From Streptomyces cellulosae (GTDB lineage Bacteria > Actinomycetota > Actinomycetes > Streptomycetales > Streptomycetaceae), in NCBI RefSeq assembly GCF_000721105.1, contig NZ_JOEV01000007.1:1-64000 (forward strand): a stretch of DNA of 64,000 bases. The letters are read 5' to 3'. The notes under the pieces were generated by a model. The model worked only from the letters and a program-made list of their open reading frames with translations. It was not told the DNA's origin and searched no databases. Made by a program: the position numbers and the translations under genes. This document shows positions 17,527-26,593 of this stretch, in pieces (position 1 is the first letter of the stretch; every line of letters begins with the position of its first letter).

Positions 17527-17637
17527 ACGACCCAGCTCTTGTCCCTTGCGGCGACGCCCGGCTGCCGCCACGCCTTCAACTGCACAACCCAGCCCTTGTC
17601 CCGTGCGGCGACGCCCGGCTGCCGCCGCGCCGTCAAC
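17527..17637. repeat. Two 54-bp direct repeats 57 bp apart
   Basis: Copies start at 17527 and 17584 and differ at only a few bases (core TGCGGCGACGCCCGGCTGCC). The second copy covers the stop codon of the small carboxylase epsilon gene. On the minus strand both encode QPGVAARDK. The origin is not recognised. Otherwise 17149-17632 holds only the hydrolase remnant. Confidence 0.65.
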
Positions 17638-17851
17638 CGGACTCCTGCCAGCTGTGCGCTGCCCTGAAGCCCGGCGTGCGTTCCAGGCGGCGCCAGCCCG
17701 CCGTGCTGCCGCAGCGGTGCGTCGCGGCGGAGTCGGGCCCGGCGGCGGCCCGGACCAGGAGGACCGCGGTGAGCGCCGCGATCTCCTCGGCGCTCGCCCG
17801 GCCCTTCTCGACGCGGAACCCGGCGGCGACCGCGCCGGCCGTCGCGCTCAC
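17633..17851 (-). CDS. Acyl-CoA carboxylase epsilon subunit
   Basis: This 72-residue protein contains FRVEKGRASAEEIAALTAVLL and ends GWRRLERTPGFRAAHSWQ, the two hallmarks of actinobacterial AccE/PccE epsilon subunits. These stabilise the beta-subunit hexamer and its contact with the biotinylated alpha subunit. The GTG start overlaps the TGA of the beta-subunit gene (GTGA), so the two are translationally coupled. It is too short and low in complexity for many gene finders. Confidence 0.85.
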   Translation of the reverse strand: MSATAGAVAAGFRVEKGRASAEEIAALTAVLLVRAAAGPDSAATHRCGSTAGWRRLERTPGFRAAHSWQESG

Positions 17852-19425
17852 TGCGGTGGGTTGCCGTGCTTGCGCGACGGCAGGTCGGCGTGCTTCGTAC
17901 GCAGCATCGCGAGCGAGCGGATCAGGATCTCCCGGGTTTCGGCCGGGTCGATGACATCGTCGACCAGGCCCCGCTCGGCCGCGTAGTACGGGTGCATCAG
18001 CTCGGCCTTGTACTGCTTGACCACCTCGGCGCGCTTGGCCTCGGGGTCGTCGGCCGCGGCGATGTCGCGCCGGAAGATGACGCCCGCCGCGCCTTCCGCG
18101 CCCATCACCGCGATCTCGTTGGCCGGCCAGGCGAAGGTCAGATCGGCGCCGATGGACTGGGAGTCCAGCACGATGTACGCGCCGCCGTAGGCCTTGCGCA
18201 GGACGATCGAGACGCGTGGGACGGTGGCGTTGCAGTACGCGTACAGCAGCTTCGCACCGTGGCGGATGATGCCGCCGTGCTCCTGGTCCGCCCCGGGCAG
18301 AAAGCCCGGTACGTCGAGCAGGGTGACGATCGGGATGTTGAAGGCGTCGCACATCGTCACGAAGCGACCGGCCTTCTCGGAGGCGGCGATGTCCAGCACC
18401 CCGGCCAGCGTCTGTGGCTGGTTGGCGACGATGCCCACCACCCGGCCGTCCAGCCGGGCGAGGCCGCAGACGATGTTCCGGGCCCAGCGCTCGTGGACCT
18501 CCAGCCAGTCGCCGTCGTCGACGAGTTCCTCGATCACCTTGTGCATGTCGTACGGCTGATTGCCGTCCTTCGGGACCAGGTCGTGGAGCGTGGCGGTGAG
18601 CCGGTCCACCGGGTCGTCCGAGGGGTGGACGGGCGGGTTCTGCCGGTTGTTGGAGGGCAGCAGGGAGAGCAGGTAGCGCACTTCCGCCAGACAGGTCTCC
18701 TCGTCCTCGTACACGAAGTGCGCCACCCCTGACGTCGTGGCGTGCACATCCGCGCCGCCCAGCGCGTTGTGGGTGAGCTGCGCGCCGGTGACGGCGCTGA
18801 CCACGTCCGGTCCGGTGATGAACATCTGCGCGGTCTCGCGCACCATGAACACGAAGTCCGTCAGCGCCGGGGAGTACGCCGCGCCGCCCGCGCACGGGCC
18901 GAGCATCACCGAGATCTGCGGGATCACCCCCGAGGCGCGTGTGTTGCGCCGGAAGATCCCGCCGTAGCCGGCCAGCGCGGAGACGCCCTCCTGGATCCGT
19001 GCCCCGGCCCCGTCGTTGAGGCTCACGAGCGGAGCGCCCGCCGACAGCGCCATGTCCATGATCTTGTGGATCTTCGCGGCGTGCGCCTCGCCGAGCGAGC
19101 CGCCGAAGATCCTGAAGTCATGCGCGTAGACGAAGACCGTCCGGCCGTCGACCGTGCCCCAGCCGGTGATCACGCCGTCCGTGTACGGCCGCTTGTGCTC
19201 CAGACCGAAGCCGCTCGCCCGGTGCCGGCGCAGCTGCTCCACCTCCTGGAAGGAGCCGGGGTCCAGCAGGAGCGCGATCCGCTCCCGGGCCGTCAGCTTC
19301 CCTCTGGCGTGCTGCGCCCGGGTCGCCTGCTCCCCCGGGCCGTCCTCGGCCTGCGCCCGGATCCGAGCAAGTCCGGCCAGGTGCTCGCCGGTCACCTCGC
19401 CGGTCAGCTCGTCGGTCACGGACAT
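17848..19425 (-). CDS. Acyl-CoA carboxylase beta (carboxyltransferase) subunit
   Basis: The 525-residue protein is a full-length PccB/AccB carboxyltransferase. The acyl-CoA and biotin oxyanion-hole segments are visible as LNDGAGARIQEG, GPCAGGAAYSPA, VPGFLPGADQEHGGIIRHGAKLLYAY and YGGAYIVL. With a biotinylated alpha subunit encoded elsewhere it would carboxylate acetyl-CoA or propionyl-CoA. It sits directly beyond the actVB homologue in the same direction, 20 bases from it, so it probably supplies malonyl-CoA extender units to the polyketide synthase. As I recall it, the S. coelicolor act cluster has no such gene. Confidence 0.9.
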   Translation of the reverse strand: MSVTDELTGEVTGEHLAGLARIRAQAEDGPGEQATRAQHARGKLTARERIALLLDPGSFQEVEQLRRHRASGFGLEHKRPYTDGVITGWGTVDGRTVFVYAHDFRIFGGSLGEAHAAKIHKIMDMALSAGAPLVSLNDGAGARIQEGVSALAGYGGIFRRNTRASGVIPQISVMLGPCAGGAAYSPALTDFVFMVRETAQMFITGPDVVSAVTGAQLTHNALGGADVHATTSGVAHFVYEDEETCLAEVRYLLSLLPSNNRQNPPVHPSDDPVDRLTATLHDLVPKDGNQPYDMHKVIEELVDDGDWLEVHERWARNIVCGLARLDGRVVGIVANQPQTLAGVLDIAASEKAGRFVTMCDAFNIPIVTLLDVPGFLPGADQEHGGIIRHGAKLLYAYCNATVPRVSIVLRKAYGGAYIVLDSQSIGADLTFAWPANEIAVMGAEGAAGVIFRRDIAAADDPEAKRAEVVKQYKAELMHPYYAAERGLVDDVIDPAETREILIRSLAMLRTKHADLPSRKHGNPPQ

Positions 19426-19445
19426 GGTGCCTCCTCAGTCTCTCC

Positions 19446-19979
19446 TCAGCCGGCGTGCGCGTGCGCGCCCCGCTCGGCGGCGGACAGGCAGGCGCCCGTC
19501 CCCGAGCACAGGGCGGCGAACCGGCGGTCCACGTAGACCGCCGGCACCCCCTTCTCCTCGACGTGCACGGACTGGACCTCGCCGAGCAGGATGATGTGGT
19601 CGCCCGCCGGGTAGCGCTCGTGGACCGTGCACTCGACGACCGCGAGCGCCCCGTCGAGCACGGTCGCTCCCCGTGCGGTGCGGATGAACTCCCCGCCCGC
19701 GAACTTGTCCGCGGACTTGCGCGCGAAGCGCAGAGCCAGCTCGGTGTGGTCGTCGCGCAGCACGCTCACCGCGAACTCGCCGCAGCTGTCGAACACCGAG
19801 AAGGAGTTGGCCGTACGGGCCAGGCAGACCAGCGCGAGCGGTGGCTCCATCGAGACGGACACGAACGAGCTGGCGGTGAAACCGTGCGGAACTCCCCCGC
19901 GGTCATGGGCGGTGACGAGCGCCACCCCGGCGGGCACCCGGGCCATGGCGTCCCGGAGCATTCCCTGGTCGGCGGCCAT
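19446..19979 (-). CDS. actVB: Flavin reductase (ActVB homologue)
   Basis: The 177-residue protein has the flavin reductase-like split-barrel domain (DAMARVPAGVALVTA, GFTASSFVSVSMEPPLALVCLA, FAVSVLRDD). In the actinorhodin pathway ActVB provides reduced FMN to the oxygenase ActVA-ORF5. That oxygenase is present at 31655-32800. The ATG at 19979 follows an AGGAG site; the longer frame to 20018 overlaps the end of actIV. Synteny with the act cluster is exact here. Confidence 0.9.
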   Translation of the reverse strand: MAADQGMLRDAMARVPAGVALVTAHDRGGVPHGFTASSFVSVSMEPPLALVCLARTANSFSVFDSCGEFAVSVLRDDHTELALRFARKSADKFAGGEFIRTARGATVLDGALAVVECTVHERYPAGDHIILLGEVQSVHVEEKGVPAVYVDRRFAALCSGTGACLSAAERGAHAHAG

Positions 19980-19989
19980 CTTCGACTCC

Positions 19990-20883
19990 TTAGGCGAGGC
20001 AGGCGGGCAGCCGCCCACCGTTGTGGGCGACCAGCTCCGCGAAGATCTCCATGGCGTCGCGCGCCGGTCTGCTCAGCAGCTCCTCCTGAGCCCGGTGCAG
20101 GTTCGCGACGAGGCGCTCCGCGTCCAGCAGGTCGGCGAAGGCGCCGAGGTCCGCCTCGCGCGCGGCCTGCAGCGGCGTCAGTCCGCTGTCGGCCGCCTCG
20201 GCGGCAAGGCGCTGGACCCACCGCAGATAGTCCCGGTTGGCGTCGAGCACCTCGGGTCCCGCCACCGGGCCGTGCCCGCCGACGACCACCTCGGGCTCGA
20301 GCTCCGCCAGGCGGTCGAGCGCGGCCACCGTGCCGGCCACGGAACCGAAGAGCACGAACGGGGTGACGCCCGACATGACGATGTCCCCCGCGAACAGCAC
20401 CCGCTCCCCGGGCAGCCAGACCACCACGTCGTGTCCGGTGTGCGCGGGGCCGACGCAGATCAGTTCGGCCCGTCGTTCGCCGACGTGCACGGTGAGGCGG
20501 TCGCGGAAGGTCACGGTCGGCGGCGTCACCTCGATCTCGCCCCAGTCGACCCGCGGCCAGAGCCCGGTGAGGGCCAGGCCCGTCGTCACCATGGCGGTCC
20601 GCGTGTCCTCGTACGCGATGATCTGCGTCCCCGGCGGGAAGACCTGGTTGCCGAACGCGTGGTCGCCGTGGAAGTGGGTGTTGACCACGGTGCGGCCGGG
20701 GCCCGCGGCGAGCTTGTCGACCGTCTCGGCCAGCCGTCGCGCCCTCGGGATCGTCGACAGCGTGTCGACGACGAGGGCGCCGTCGCCGCCCACGACGATC
20801 CCCGCGTTGCTCACACACCAGCCGCCGGGGGCCTGCTCGTACGCGTAGACCCCCTCGGCGACCTCATGGACCGTGGCCGTCAC
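19990..20883 (-). CDS. actIV: Metallo-beta-lactamase-fold cyclase/thioesterase (ActIV homologue)
   Basis: The 297-residue length equals that of ActIV. The MBL zinc-binding motif is NTHFHGDHAFGNQ, with the later ligands in GPAHTGHD, FAGDIVM and GGHGPV. ActIV acts on the ACP-bound bicyclic intermediate, closing the second ring and releasing the chain. The GTG start overlaps the stop of the aromatase gene, as expected of a coupled actI-actVII-actIV transcript. Confidence 0.9.
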   Translation of the reverse strand: MTATVHEVAEGVYAYEQAPGGWCVSNAGIVVGGDGALVVDTLSTIPRARRLAETVDKLAAGPGRTVVNTHFHGDHAFGNQVFPPGTQIIAYEDTRTAMVTTGLALTGLWPRVDWGEIEVTPPTVTFRDRLTVHVGERRAELICVGPAHTGHDVVVWLPGERVLFAGDIVMSGVTPFVLFGSVAGTVAALDRLAELEPEVVVGGHGPVAGPEVLDANRDYLRWVQRLAAEAADSGLTPLQAAREADLGAFADLLDAERLVANLHRAQEELLSRPARDAMEIFAELVAHNGGRLPACLA

Positions 20884-21827
20884 GGCGTCGGCCCGGCGGC
20901 AGTGGCCGCCGCGTGGCGGAGCGTGGCCCGGCTGTTGGCGCCGAGCACCTCACGCAGATGGGCGCGGGCGTCGGCGACGGTCCTGCCCCGGCCCAGGACC
21001 TCTTCGATCCGGGTCGGGTCGATCGCCACGGTGTGGCGGGCGGTGACGGTGTCCTTCTCGTTCCTGCCGAAGAGCCAGGCACCGCTGTGTCCGGAGAGCA
21101 GGGCGGGCGGGACGAGCTGCTTGTACACGATGCTCTCGCCGGGGAAGCAGAGCCGGATCGAACGGGTCGTGTGCCTGCCGCCGTCCGCGGTCACCGTCTC
21201 CATGGTCATGTCCTGGACACCGACCGAACCGGTGCCCGCCGCCTCCTCGGTCAGCGTCACCTTCCCCACGTGCGGCAGCCGGTCGGCCCACAGGTCGCTG
21301 CGCTCGATGAAGGCGTAGGCGTCGTCCCCGGACGGCACCTGAAGCGTGTCCTCGAAGGTGAACAGGAGATCCTCGACCGGGAATTGCCGCTCCGCGAGCC
21401 GGGCCAGCGCGGCCAGCTCCTTCTCGCTGTTCGCGTCCAGCGCCGCGCGCAGTCCTGGCAGGGCGGCCTCGTCGACCGCTGCGAAGTCGTGGGTCAGCAC
21501 GATCTCGGTGCCGCCGCCGTCGCGCCGGAACTCCCAGCTCCCGCCCATCGAGGCGATGGGCGGCTGGGTGCGTTCCTGCCGGAACGTGACCCGCAGGGCG
21601 TCGGGGTCCAGCGTCCGGCGGGAGGTCCAGGTCTTGACCTGGTCGGCCACGCGCGCCCAGATCTGGAAGCGTTCCGTGCTGCGGCCGCGCTCCAGGATCC
21701 GCACGTGCACCGCCGGTTCGAAGACGGCCGGCCACCGTTCGGCCCGCGCGACCAGCTCGTACAGCCGTCGCGCCGGTGCCGGGGTCCTGAGGGTGTGGAC
21801 CACCCGGTGCTCTCCCGGCCGGCTCAT
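20880..21827 (-). CDS. actVII: Didomain aromatase/cyclase (ActVII homologue)
   Basis: This 315-residue protein has two tandem SRPBCC/polyketide-cyclase domains (about 5-150 and 160-300), as in ActVII and related first-ring aromatases. Hallmarks are YELVARAERWPAVFEP and IERSDLWADRLPHV, which begin each domain. It aromatises the first ring after C9 ketoreduction. The ATG overlaps the ACP stop codon (ATGA) and its stop overlaps the actIV start. Confidence 0.9.
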   Translation of the reverse strand: MSRPGEHRVVHTLRTPAPARRLYELVARAERWPAVFEPAVHVRILERGRSTERFQIWARVADQVKTWTSRRTLDPDALRVTFRQERTQPPIASMGGSWEFRRDGGGTEIVLTHDFAAVDEAALPGLRAALDANSEKELAALARLAERQFPVEDLLFTFEDTLQVPSGDDAYAFIERSDLWADRLPHVGKVTLTEEAAGTGSVGVQDMTMETVTADGGRHTTRSIRLCFPGESIVYKQLVPPALLSGHSGAWLFGRNEKDTVTARHTVAIDPTRIEEVLGRGRTVADARAHLREVLGANSRATLRHAAATAAGPTP

Positions 21828-22084
21828 GCTGCCTCCGCCAGCGCGCCGTTGACCAGTTCGAGCAGCTCCCGGGGCGTTTCGACGCGGGCCGCGAAGTCGT
21901 CGGGTATGGCCACGTCGTAGCGGCTTTCGAGCCGCGCGGCGGTCTCCATCAGGGCGAGCGAGTCGTAGCCGATGGTCTCGAAGCGAAGGTCGATGATGTC
22001 GCCGGACAGCTCCGTTCCGTCCGTCTCACCGGCGCATTCGACGAGGATGCGGCGCAGGTCGTCGATGGTCAGCAGGGTTGCCAT
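21824..22084 (-). CDS. actI-ORF3: Type II PKS acyl carrier protein
   Basis: The 86-residue protein has the phosphopantetheine attachment Ser in IGYDSLALMETAARLE. It carries the growing octaketide between KS/CLF and the tailoring enzymes. It lies 24 bases after the CLF gene behind a GGAG site, in the conserved KS-CLF-ACP order. Confidence 0.95.
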   Translation of the reverse strand: MATLLTIDDLRRILVECAGETDGTELSGDIIDLRFETIGYDSLALMETAARLESRYDVAIPDDFAARVETPRELLELVNGALAEAA

Positions 22085-22108
22085 GGTGGTCTCCAGTTCT
22101 CGGTGTCA

Positions 22109-23332
22109 CTACGGGGTCGGTACGGGGCGGCGCAGGACGACCGCCGAGTTGAAGCCCCAGCGGCCCCTGGCCAGGACCAGGGCGGTGCGCAGGGGTGCGG
22201 TGCGCGGTTCGCCGAGCACCAGGTCGATGCCGTACTCCCGCGGTACGGACTCCACACCCGCGGTCGGCGGGATCACGCCTTCGCGGATGGACATCAGAGC
22301 GGTGACCACGTCGAGCGGGCCACCGCCGGAGTAGAGGCGACCCGTCGTCGTCTTCGGGACGGTGACAGGCACACCGTGGCTGCCGAACACCTGGCCGATG
22401 GCCCTGGCCTCAGCGGCGTCCAGCTCGGGTATGCCCGCCCCGTCGGCGAACACGACGTCGACGTCCTCGGGACCGAGCCCGGCGTCGGTCAGCGCGAGCC
22501 GGATCGCGCGCTCCAGGCCCGAGGGCCGTCCGGAGCCGGGGGCGGGGTCGAACGTCGAGGCACAGCCCGCGAGTTCGCCGTACGCGTCGTGCCGGCCCCG
22601 GGCCTCGGCCGCGGCGCTGTCCTCCAGGACGAGGAGGGCGCCGCCCTCGCCCGGGACATGGCCTGCCGCCTGCTCGTCGAAGGGCAGATAGGCCCGGGCC
22701 GGGTCGGTGGCGGTGCTGATCCGCCCACTCGCGAGCTGCGAGACCCAGCCCCATGGGTCGAGTGCCGAGTCGACCCCGCCGGAGACCACCAGCGGGGTGC
22801 CGCGGCGGATGGTGCGGCGGGCGTGGGCGAGGGCGTCCAGTCCCCCGGCCTGCTCGGCGACCAGGGCACTGCTCGGGCCGCGCATGCCGTGCCGGATGGA
22901 GATCTGGCCGGTGTTCACCGCGTAGAACCACGCGAAGGACTCGTACACGCTGACCGATTTGGGGCCCTCGGTCCACAGCTTGCGGAACTCCCGGTGGGTG
23001 AAGTCGAATCCGCCGCAGGCGTTGGCCGTCACCACGCCCATGTCGTAGTCGGTCAGCGACTCCGGGTCGGCCTTCGCGTCCTGAAGCGCCCAGGCCGCGG
23101 CGGTCAGCGCGAGCCGCGTGGAGGGGTCCGTCTGCGGCAGCAGCCGGCTCGGGACGTGGTCCGGCGCGTGGAAGTCGTCGATCTGGCCGGCGAGCGTGGC
23201 CGCGTACCGGCTCACGTCGAAGCGGGTGACCGGGCCGAGGCCGAAGCGGCCGGCCAGCACGGCCGCCCAGTACGGCTCCAGGCCGAGACCGTTGGGGGCG
23301 ACGACGCCGACTCCGGTGATGAGGACGCTCAT
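22109..23332 (-). CDS. actI-ORF2: Chain length factor (KS-beta)
   Basis: This 407-residue ketosynthase-fold protein has Gln in place of the active-site Cys ([12 protein letters not shown]), the defining CLF feature, and keeps [11 protein letters not shown] and [12 protein letters not shown]. It forms a heterodimer with KS-alpha and sets the chain length, expected to be an octaketide by synteny with act. Its ATG overlaps the KS-alpha stop (ATGA). Confidence 0.95.
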   Translation of the reverse strand: MSVLITGVGVVAPNGLGLEPYWAAVLAGRFGLGPVTRFDVSRYAATLAGQIDDFHAPDHVPSRLLPQTDPSTRLALTAAAWALQDAKADPESLTDYDMGVVTANACGGFDFTHREFRKLWTEGPKSVSVYESFAWFYAVNTGQISIRHGMRGPSSALVAEQAGGLDALAHARRTIRRGTPLVVSGGVDSALDPWGWVSQLASGRISTATDPARAYLPFDEQAAGHVPGEGGALLVLEDSAAAEARGRHDAYGELAGCASTFDPAPGSGRPSGLERAIRLALTDAGLGPEDVDVVFADGAGIPELDAAEARAIGQVFGSHGVPVTVPKTTTGRLYSGGGPLDVVTALMSIREGVIPPTAGVESVPREYGIDLVLGEPRTAPLRTALVLARGRWGFNSAVVLRRPVPTP

Positions 23333-24603
23333 GCGACCGCCCCCGCCGCCTCGGCGCCGCGCAGGACCATCGCGCTCTGGAAGCCGCCGAAGCCGCTGCC
23401 CACGGTGAGCACGGTCCCCAGCTTCCGCTCCCGCGCCTCCAGCGGGACGTAGTCGAGATCGCACTCGGGGTCGCTGGTGTGCAGGTTCGCGGTCGGTGGC
23501 ACCACGCCGTGTTCGAGGGCGAGCACGCTGGCCGCGATCTCCAGCGAGCCGATCGCGCCGAGCGAGTGGCCGACCATCGACTTGATCGAGCTGACCGGAG
23601 TGCGACGGGCGTGATCGCCGAGCGCGCGCTTGTACGCCGCGGTCTCGTGACGGTCGTTCTGCCGGGTGCCGGAGCCGTGGGCGTTGATGTAGTCGATGTC
23701 CGTCGCGTCCGTGCGGGACTCGTCGAGGGCGACCCGGATGGCCTCGGCCATCTCGCGGCCGTCGGCCTTCAGCCCCGTCATGTGGTACGCGTTGCAGCGC
23801 GTCGCGTATCCCGGGATCTCGGCGTGGATGCGGGCACCGCGGGCCAGCGCGCCGGCGTAGTCCTCCAGGACGAACATCGCGGCTCCCTCGGCCAGCACGA
23901 AACCGTCGCGCGTACCGTCGAACGGCCGCGAGGCGTGCTCCGGGTCGTCGTTGCGCGCCGTCGTGGCGCGGATCGCGTCGAAGCAGGCGACGACGATCGG
24001 GGTGATCGGGGTGTCGGCGGCCCCCGCGACCATCACGTCGGCGCTGCCCTCCTCGATCAGCCGCACCGCGTGGCCCACGGAGTCCAGGCCCGAGGTGCAG
24101 CCGTTCGACACCATCGCGACCGGGCCCTCGGCGCCGACCGCCCAGGCCACTTCGGCCGGCATGACGCTGGGCACCAGGTAGTCGAACATGTGCCGGGACA
24201 GCCAGGCGGCGTCGACCTCCCACTCCCGTCCGGAGTCCGACAGCAGCAGGTACTCGCGTTCCAGGCTGGTCGCGGCGGCCACCGCGCTGCCGAGACTGAC
24301 CCCGACCCGGGTGGGGTCCAGGGTGTCGAAGTCGAGCCCGCTCGCGACGACGGCCTCCCGGGCACAGGCCACGGCGAACTGCGAGGCCCGGTCCATCCGG
24401 TCGAGCTCCCGCGGGCCGAAGCCCTCGGCGACCGGGTCGAAATCAGCTTCCGCGGCGACCTGCGAACGGTAGGGCGAGGGGTCGAAGAACGAGATCCGGC
24501 GCGTCGCCGTCCGCCCCGAGGTGAGCAGTTCCCAGAACTGCCGCGTGCCGTTCCCGCCCGGGGCGCGGACGCCGACGCCCGTGATGACGACTCTGCGCTT
24601 CAA
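23329..24603 (-). CDS. actI-ORF1: Ketosynthase alpha (KS-alpha)
   Basis: The 424-residue protein starts [19 protein letters not shown] from a TTG at 24603 with AAGGAG nine bases upstream; the frame stays open to 24840 but the extension is unlike any KS. The catalytic Cys is in SNGCTSGLD, and the two His are in NAHGSGT and MVGHSLGA. It condenses malonyl units with the CLF and ACP. The residue two before the active-site Cys is Asn, where I recall Thr (STGCTSG) in S. coelicolor. Confidence 0.95.
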   Translation of the reverse strand: MKRRVVITGVGVRAPGGNGTRQFWELLTSGRTATRRISFFDPSPYRSQVAAEADFDPVAEGFGPRELDRMDRASQFAVACAREAVVASGLDFDTLDPTRVGVSLGSAVAAATSLEREYLLLSDSGREWEVDAAWLSRHMFDYLVPSVMPAEVAWAVGAEGPVAMVSNGCTSGLDSVGHAVRLIEEGSADVMVAGAADTPITPIVVACFDAIRATTARNDDPEHASRPFDGTRDGFVLAEGAAMFVLEDYAGALARGARIHAEIPGYATRCNAYHMTGLKADGREMAEAIRVALDESRTDATDIDYINAHGSGTRQNDRHETAAYKRALGDHARRTPVSSIKSMVGHSLGAIGSLEIAASVLALEHGVVPPTANLHTSDPECDLDYVPLEARERKLGTVLTVGSGFGGFQSAMVLRGAEAAGAVA

Positions 24604-24662
24604 TCGGAACAGCTCCTTCGGTGAGTTCACCCGGTGGTCGTCGTCATCGTCGGCCCCGTGGC

Positions 24663-24761
24663 TCGAAAGCGGCTCGAAGGCCGATACGGAGCCCCTCGAC
24701 GCCGGATCCACCGTCGCGGCTCCCAGCCGCACCCCAATCCCCTTCGACCGCCGCTCGAGCC
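24663..24761. promoter_or_regulatory. SARP heptamer repeats in the actI/actIII divergent promoter
   Basis: TCGAAAG (24663), TCGAAGG (24674), a weaker TACGGAG (24685) and TCGACGC (24696) recur every 11 bases. A second pair, TCGACCG (24744) and TCGAGCC (24755), has the same spacing. Such direct heptamers are the known binding pattern of SARP activators such as ActII-ORF4. One set serves KS-alpha and the other the ketoreductase. Confidence 0.75.
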
Positions 24762-24812
24762 CGGCGCCCAAGGCTGGGCAGGTCCGGGACCACGAAGCAG
24801 GGAGAGGGACAC

Positions 24813-25598
24813 ATGGCCACGCAGGTCTCGAAGGTCGCACTGGTGACGGGCGCGACGAGCGGTATCGGGCTGGAGATCGCCCGAAGGCTCGGCAAGGAGG
24901 GGTTGCACGTCTTCGTCTGCGCGCGCGGCGAGGAAGCGCTGCGCACGACGCTGAAGGAGCTGCGGGAAGCGGGAGTGGAGGCGGACGGCCGGGCCTGCGA
25001 CGTCCGCTCGGTCCCCGAGATCGACGCCCTCGTGGCGGCGGTGGTCGAGCGCTACGGTCCGATCGACGTCCTGGTGAACAACGCGGGCCGACCCGGCGGC
25101 GGCGCCACGGCCGAGCTCGCCGACGAGCTCTGGCTCGATGTGATCGACACGAATCTCACCAGCGTGTTCCGGATGACCCAGCGGGTCCTGAAGGCCGGCG
25201 GCATGCTCGAACGGGGAACCGGCCGGATCATCAACATCGCCTCGACGGGCGGGAAGCAGGGCGTCGTGCACGCCGCCCCGTACTCGGCGTCGAAGCACGG
25301 CGTGGTCGGTTTCAGCAAGGCGCTCGGCCTCGAACTGGCCAGGACCGGCATCACGGTGAACGCCGTGTGCCCCGGATTCGTCGAGACGCCGATGGCCGCG
25401 TCCGTGCGCGAGCACTACTCGGAGATCTGGGACGTGTCGACCGAGGAGGCCTTCGACCGGATCACCGCGCGCGTGCCGATCGGCCGGTACGTGCAGCCGT
25501 CCGAGGTGGCGGAGATGGTGGCGTATCTGATCGGGGACGGGGCTGCCGCGGTCACCGCACAGGCGCTGAACGTCTGCGGCGGTCTGGGCAACTACTGA
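24813..25598 (+). CDS. actIII: C9 polyketide ketoreductase (ActIII homologue)
   Basis: The 261-residue length is that of ActIII. Motifs are TGATSGIG (cofactor), NNAGRPGGG, the active-site Ser in [10 protein letters not shown] and YSASKHG (Tyr, Lys), plus the C-terminal GGLGNY. It reduces the C9 ketone of the octaketide with NADPH. It is divergent from KS-alpha across a 209-base promoter region, as in the act cluster, and is very close to ActIII as I remember it. The upstream frame from 24621 is not coding. Confidence 0.95.
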   Translation: MATQVSKVALVTGATSGIGLEIARRLGKEGLHVFVCARGEEALRTTLKELREAGVEADGRACDVRSVPEIDALVAAVVERYGPIDVLVNNAGRPGGGATAELADELWLDVIDTNLTSVFRMTQRVLKAGGMLERGTGRIINIASTGGKQGVVHAAPYSASKHGVVGFSKALGLELARTGITVNAVCPGFVETPMAASVREHYSEIWDVSTEEAFDRITARVPIGRYVQPSEVAEMVAYLIGDGAAAVTAQALNVCGGLGNY

Positions 25599-25610
25599 CG
25601 CCCGGCGGCG

Positions 25611-25660
25611 CGTGAACGCGGTGGAGCCCCTCGCGGACGAGGGGCTCCACCGCGTTCACG
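25611..25660. terminator. Strong bidirectional terminator between actIII and the SARP gene
   Basis: A perfect 23-base stem (25611-25633 with 25638-25660) closes on a four-base CGGA loop. It lies 12 bases after the actIII stop and nine before the convergent SARP stop, so it can end both transcripts. Confidence 0.9.
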
Positions 25661-25669
25661 GGCCGGTGC

Positions 25670-26437
25670 CTACGCGAGCACATGGTCACCGTTGAGAATA
25701 TCCATGTGCATGCGCTGGATTTCTGGCGTCGGGTCCACCCCCAGTTCGTCGGACAGAATCTGCCGGAGATTTCGGTACGACGCCAGTGCCTCCGCACGCC
25801 GGCCCACCCGGTAGAGCGCTCCCATCAGCTTGGCGTGCAGGGTTTCGTTGAGCGGATGGGAAATTACCAGTGACCGGAGCTCGGGAATCATCGGCCCTAT
25901 CCTGCCCAGCCGCCAATTCGCGTCGATGCGGAGCTGCACCCCGAAGAGCCGGAGCTCTTCCAGATGAGCGATATGACTTTCGAGCACCCGGCCGCACGGG
26001 ACCGTGGACAGCGCCGGTCCGCGCCAGAGATCCAGTCCCGCGTCCAGGGAGGCGAGCGCCTCCTCCGGCCGGCCCTCCTCGAGCAGCCGGCCGCCGGTGC
26101 GGATCAGCCGCTCGACGATCATGACATCGAGCTCGTCGTCGTCGATCAGGGCGAAGTAACCGGGCGGCCGGGTCAGGACCAACTCCCTTTCCCCGACTGT
26201 CACCTGGTGCTCCGCCAGCAGCCGGCGGGTGTGGTAGACGTAGGTCTGCAGTGTCGTCATGGCGCTGCGCGGCGGATCATCCGCCCACAGTTCCTCGATG
26301 AGGACCCCCGAGCCCACCACCTCATGCCGCCTGAGCAGCAACAACGCCAGGAGCTGGGTCGCCTTCGAGGATTTGAGCGGAATCAACCGCCCCGCGTCAT
26401 TGATTACATGGACATGCCCCAACAGATTGAATCTCAT
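25670..26437 (-). CDS. actII-ORF4: SARP pathway activator (ActII-ORF4 homologue)
   Basis: The 255-residue protein has the OmpR-like DNA-binding domain of SARPs at about 1-95 ([39 protein letters not shown]) and a BTAD domain at about 100-250 ([33 protein letters not shown]). It activates the biosynthetic genes through the TCGA-type repeats found in three places in the cluster. I found no in-frame TTA codon; the only TTA-like triplet (26157-26159) is out of frame. Perfect hairpins flank the gene on both sides. Confidence 0.95.
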   Translation of the reverse strand: MRFNLLGHVHVINDAGRLIPLKSSKATQLLALLLLRRHEVVGSGVLIEELWADDPPRSAMTTLQTYVYHTRRLLAEHQVTVGERELVLTRPPGYFALIDDDELDVMIVERLIRTGGRLLEEGRPEEALASLDAGLDLWRGPALSTVPCGRVLESHIAHLEELRLFGVQLRIDANWRLGRIGPMIPELRSLVISHPLNETLHAKLMGALYRVGRRAEALASYRNLRQILSDELGVDPTPEIQRMHMDILNGDHVLA

Positions 26438-26543
26438 GCTGCGCCCCCGTCGAGATTCTCCGTTTTCTTAGGGGCGACAATAACAGGCTCACTTGACAGA
26501 CTTCAACGTGCTTGGTGTCACAGAAGATCGTTTATTCGTCCAC

Positions 26544-26579
26544 ATATAAATCAGCGCAGCAAGCTGCGCTGATTTATAT
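26544..26579. terminator. Hairpin between actB and the SARP gene
   Basis: A perfect 17-base AT-containing stem (26544-26560 with 26563-26579) closes on a two-base loop, 15 bases beyond the actB stop. It should stop actB transcripts from reading into the activator gene. Confidence 0.85.
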
Positions 26580-26593
26580 TTCTACGGCTTTTT

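Noticed and set aside
12135..17637. CRISPR-like spacing among the repeats
   Set aside because: The repeats at 12135, 13378, 15805 and 17527 are tandem or paired copies without unique spacers of even length and without cas genes.
22109..24223. Single 704-codon frame covering CLF and part of KS-alpha
   Set aside because: Its first half is an out-of-frame reading of KS-alpha; the real CLF starts at 23332, overlapping the KS-alpha stop.
24604..24840. N-terminal extension of KS-alpha
   Set aside because: It is unlike any ketosynthase and crosses the SARP repeat region and the actIII start; the TTG at 24603 has a good ribosome site.
26155..26161. Possible TTA codon in the SARP gene
   Set aside because: The triplet is out of frame, spanning the GGT and TAC codons of PPGYFAL.
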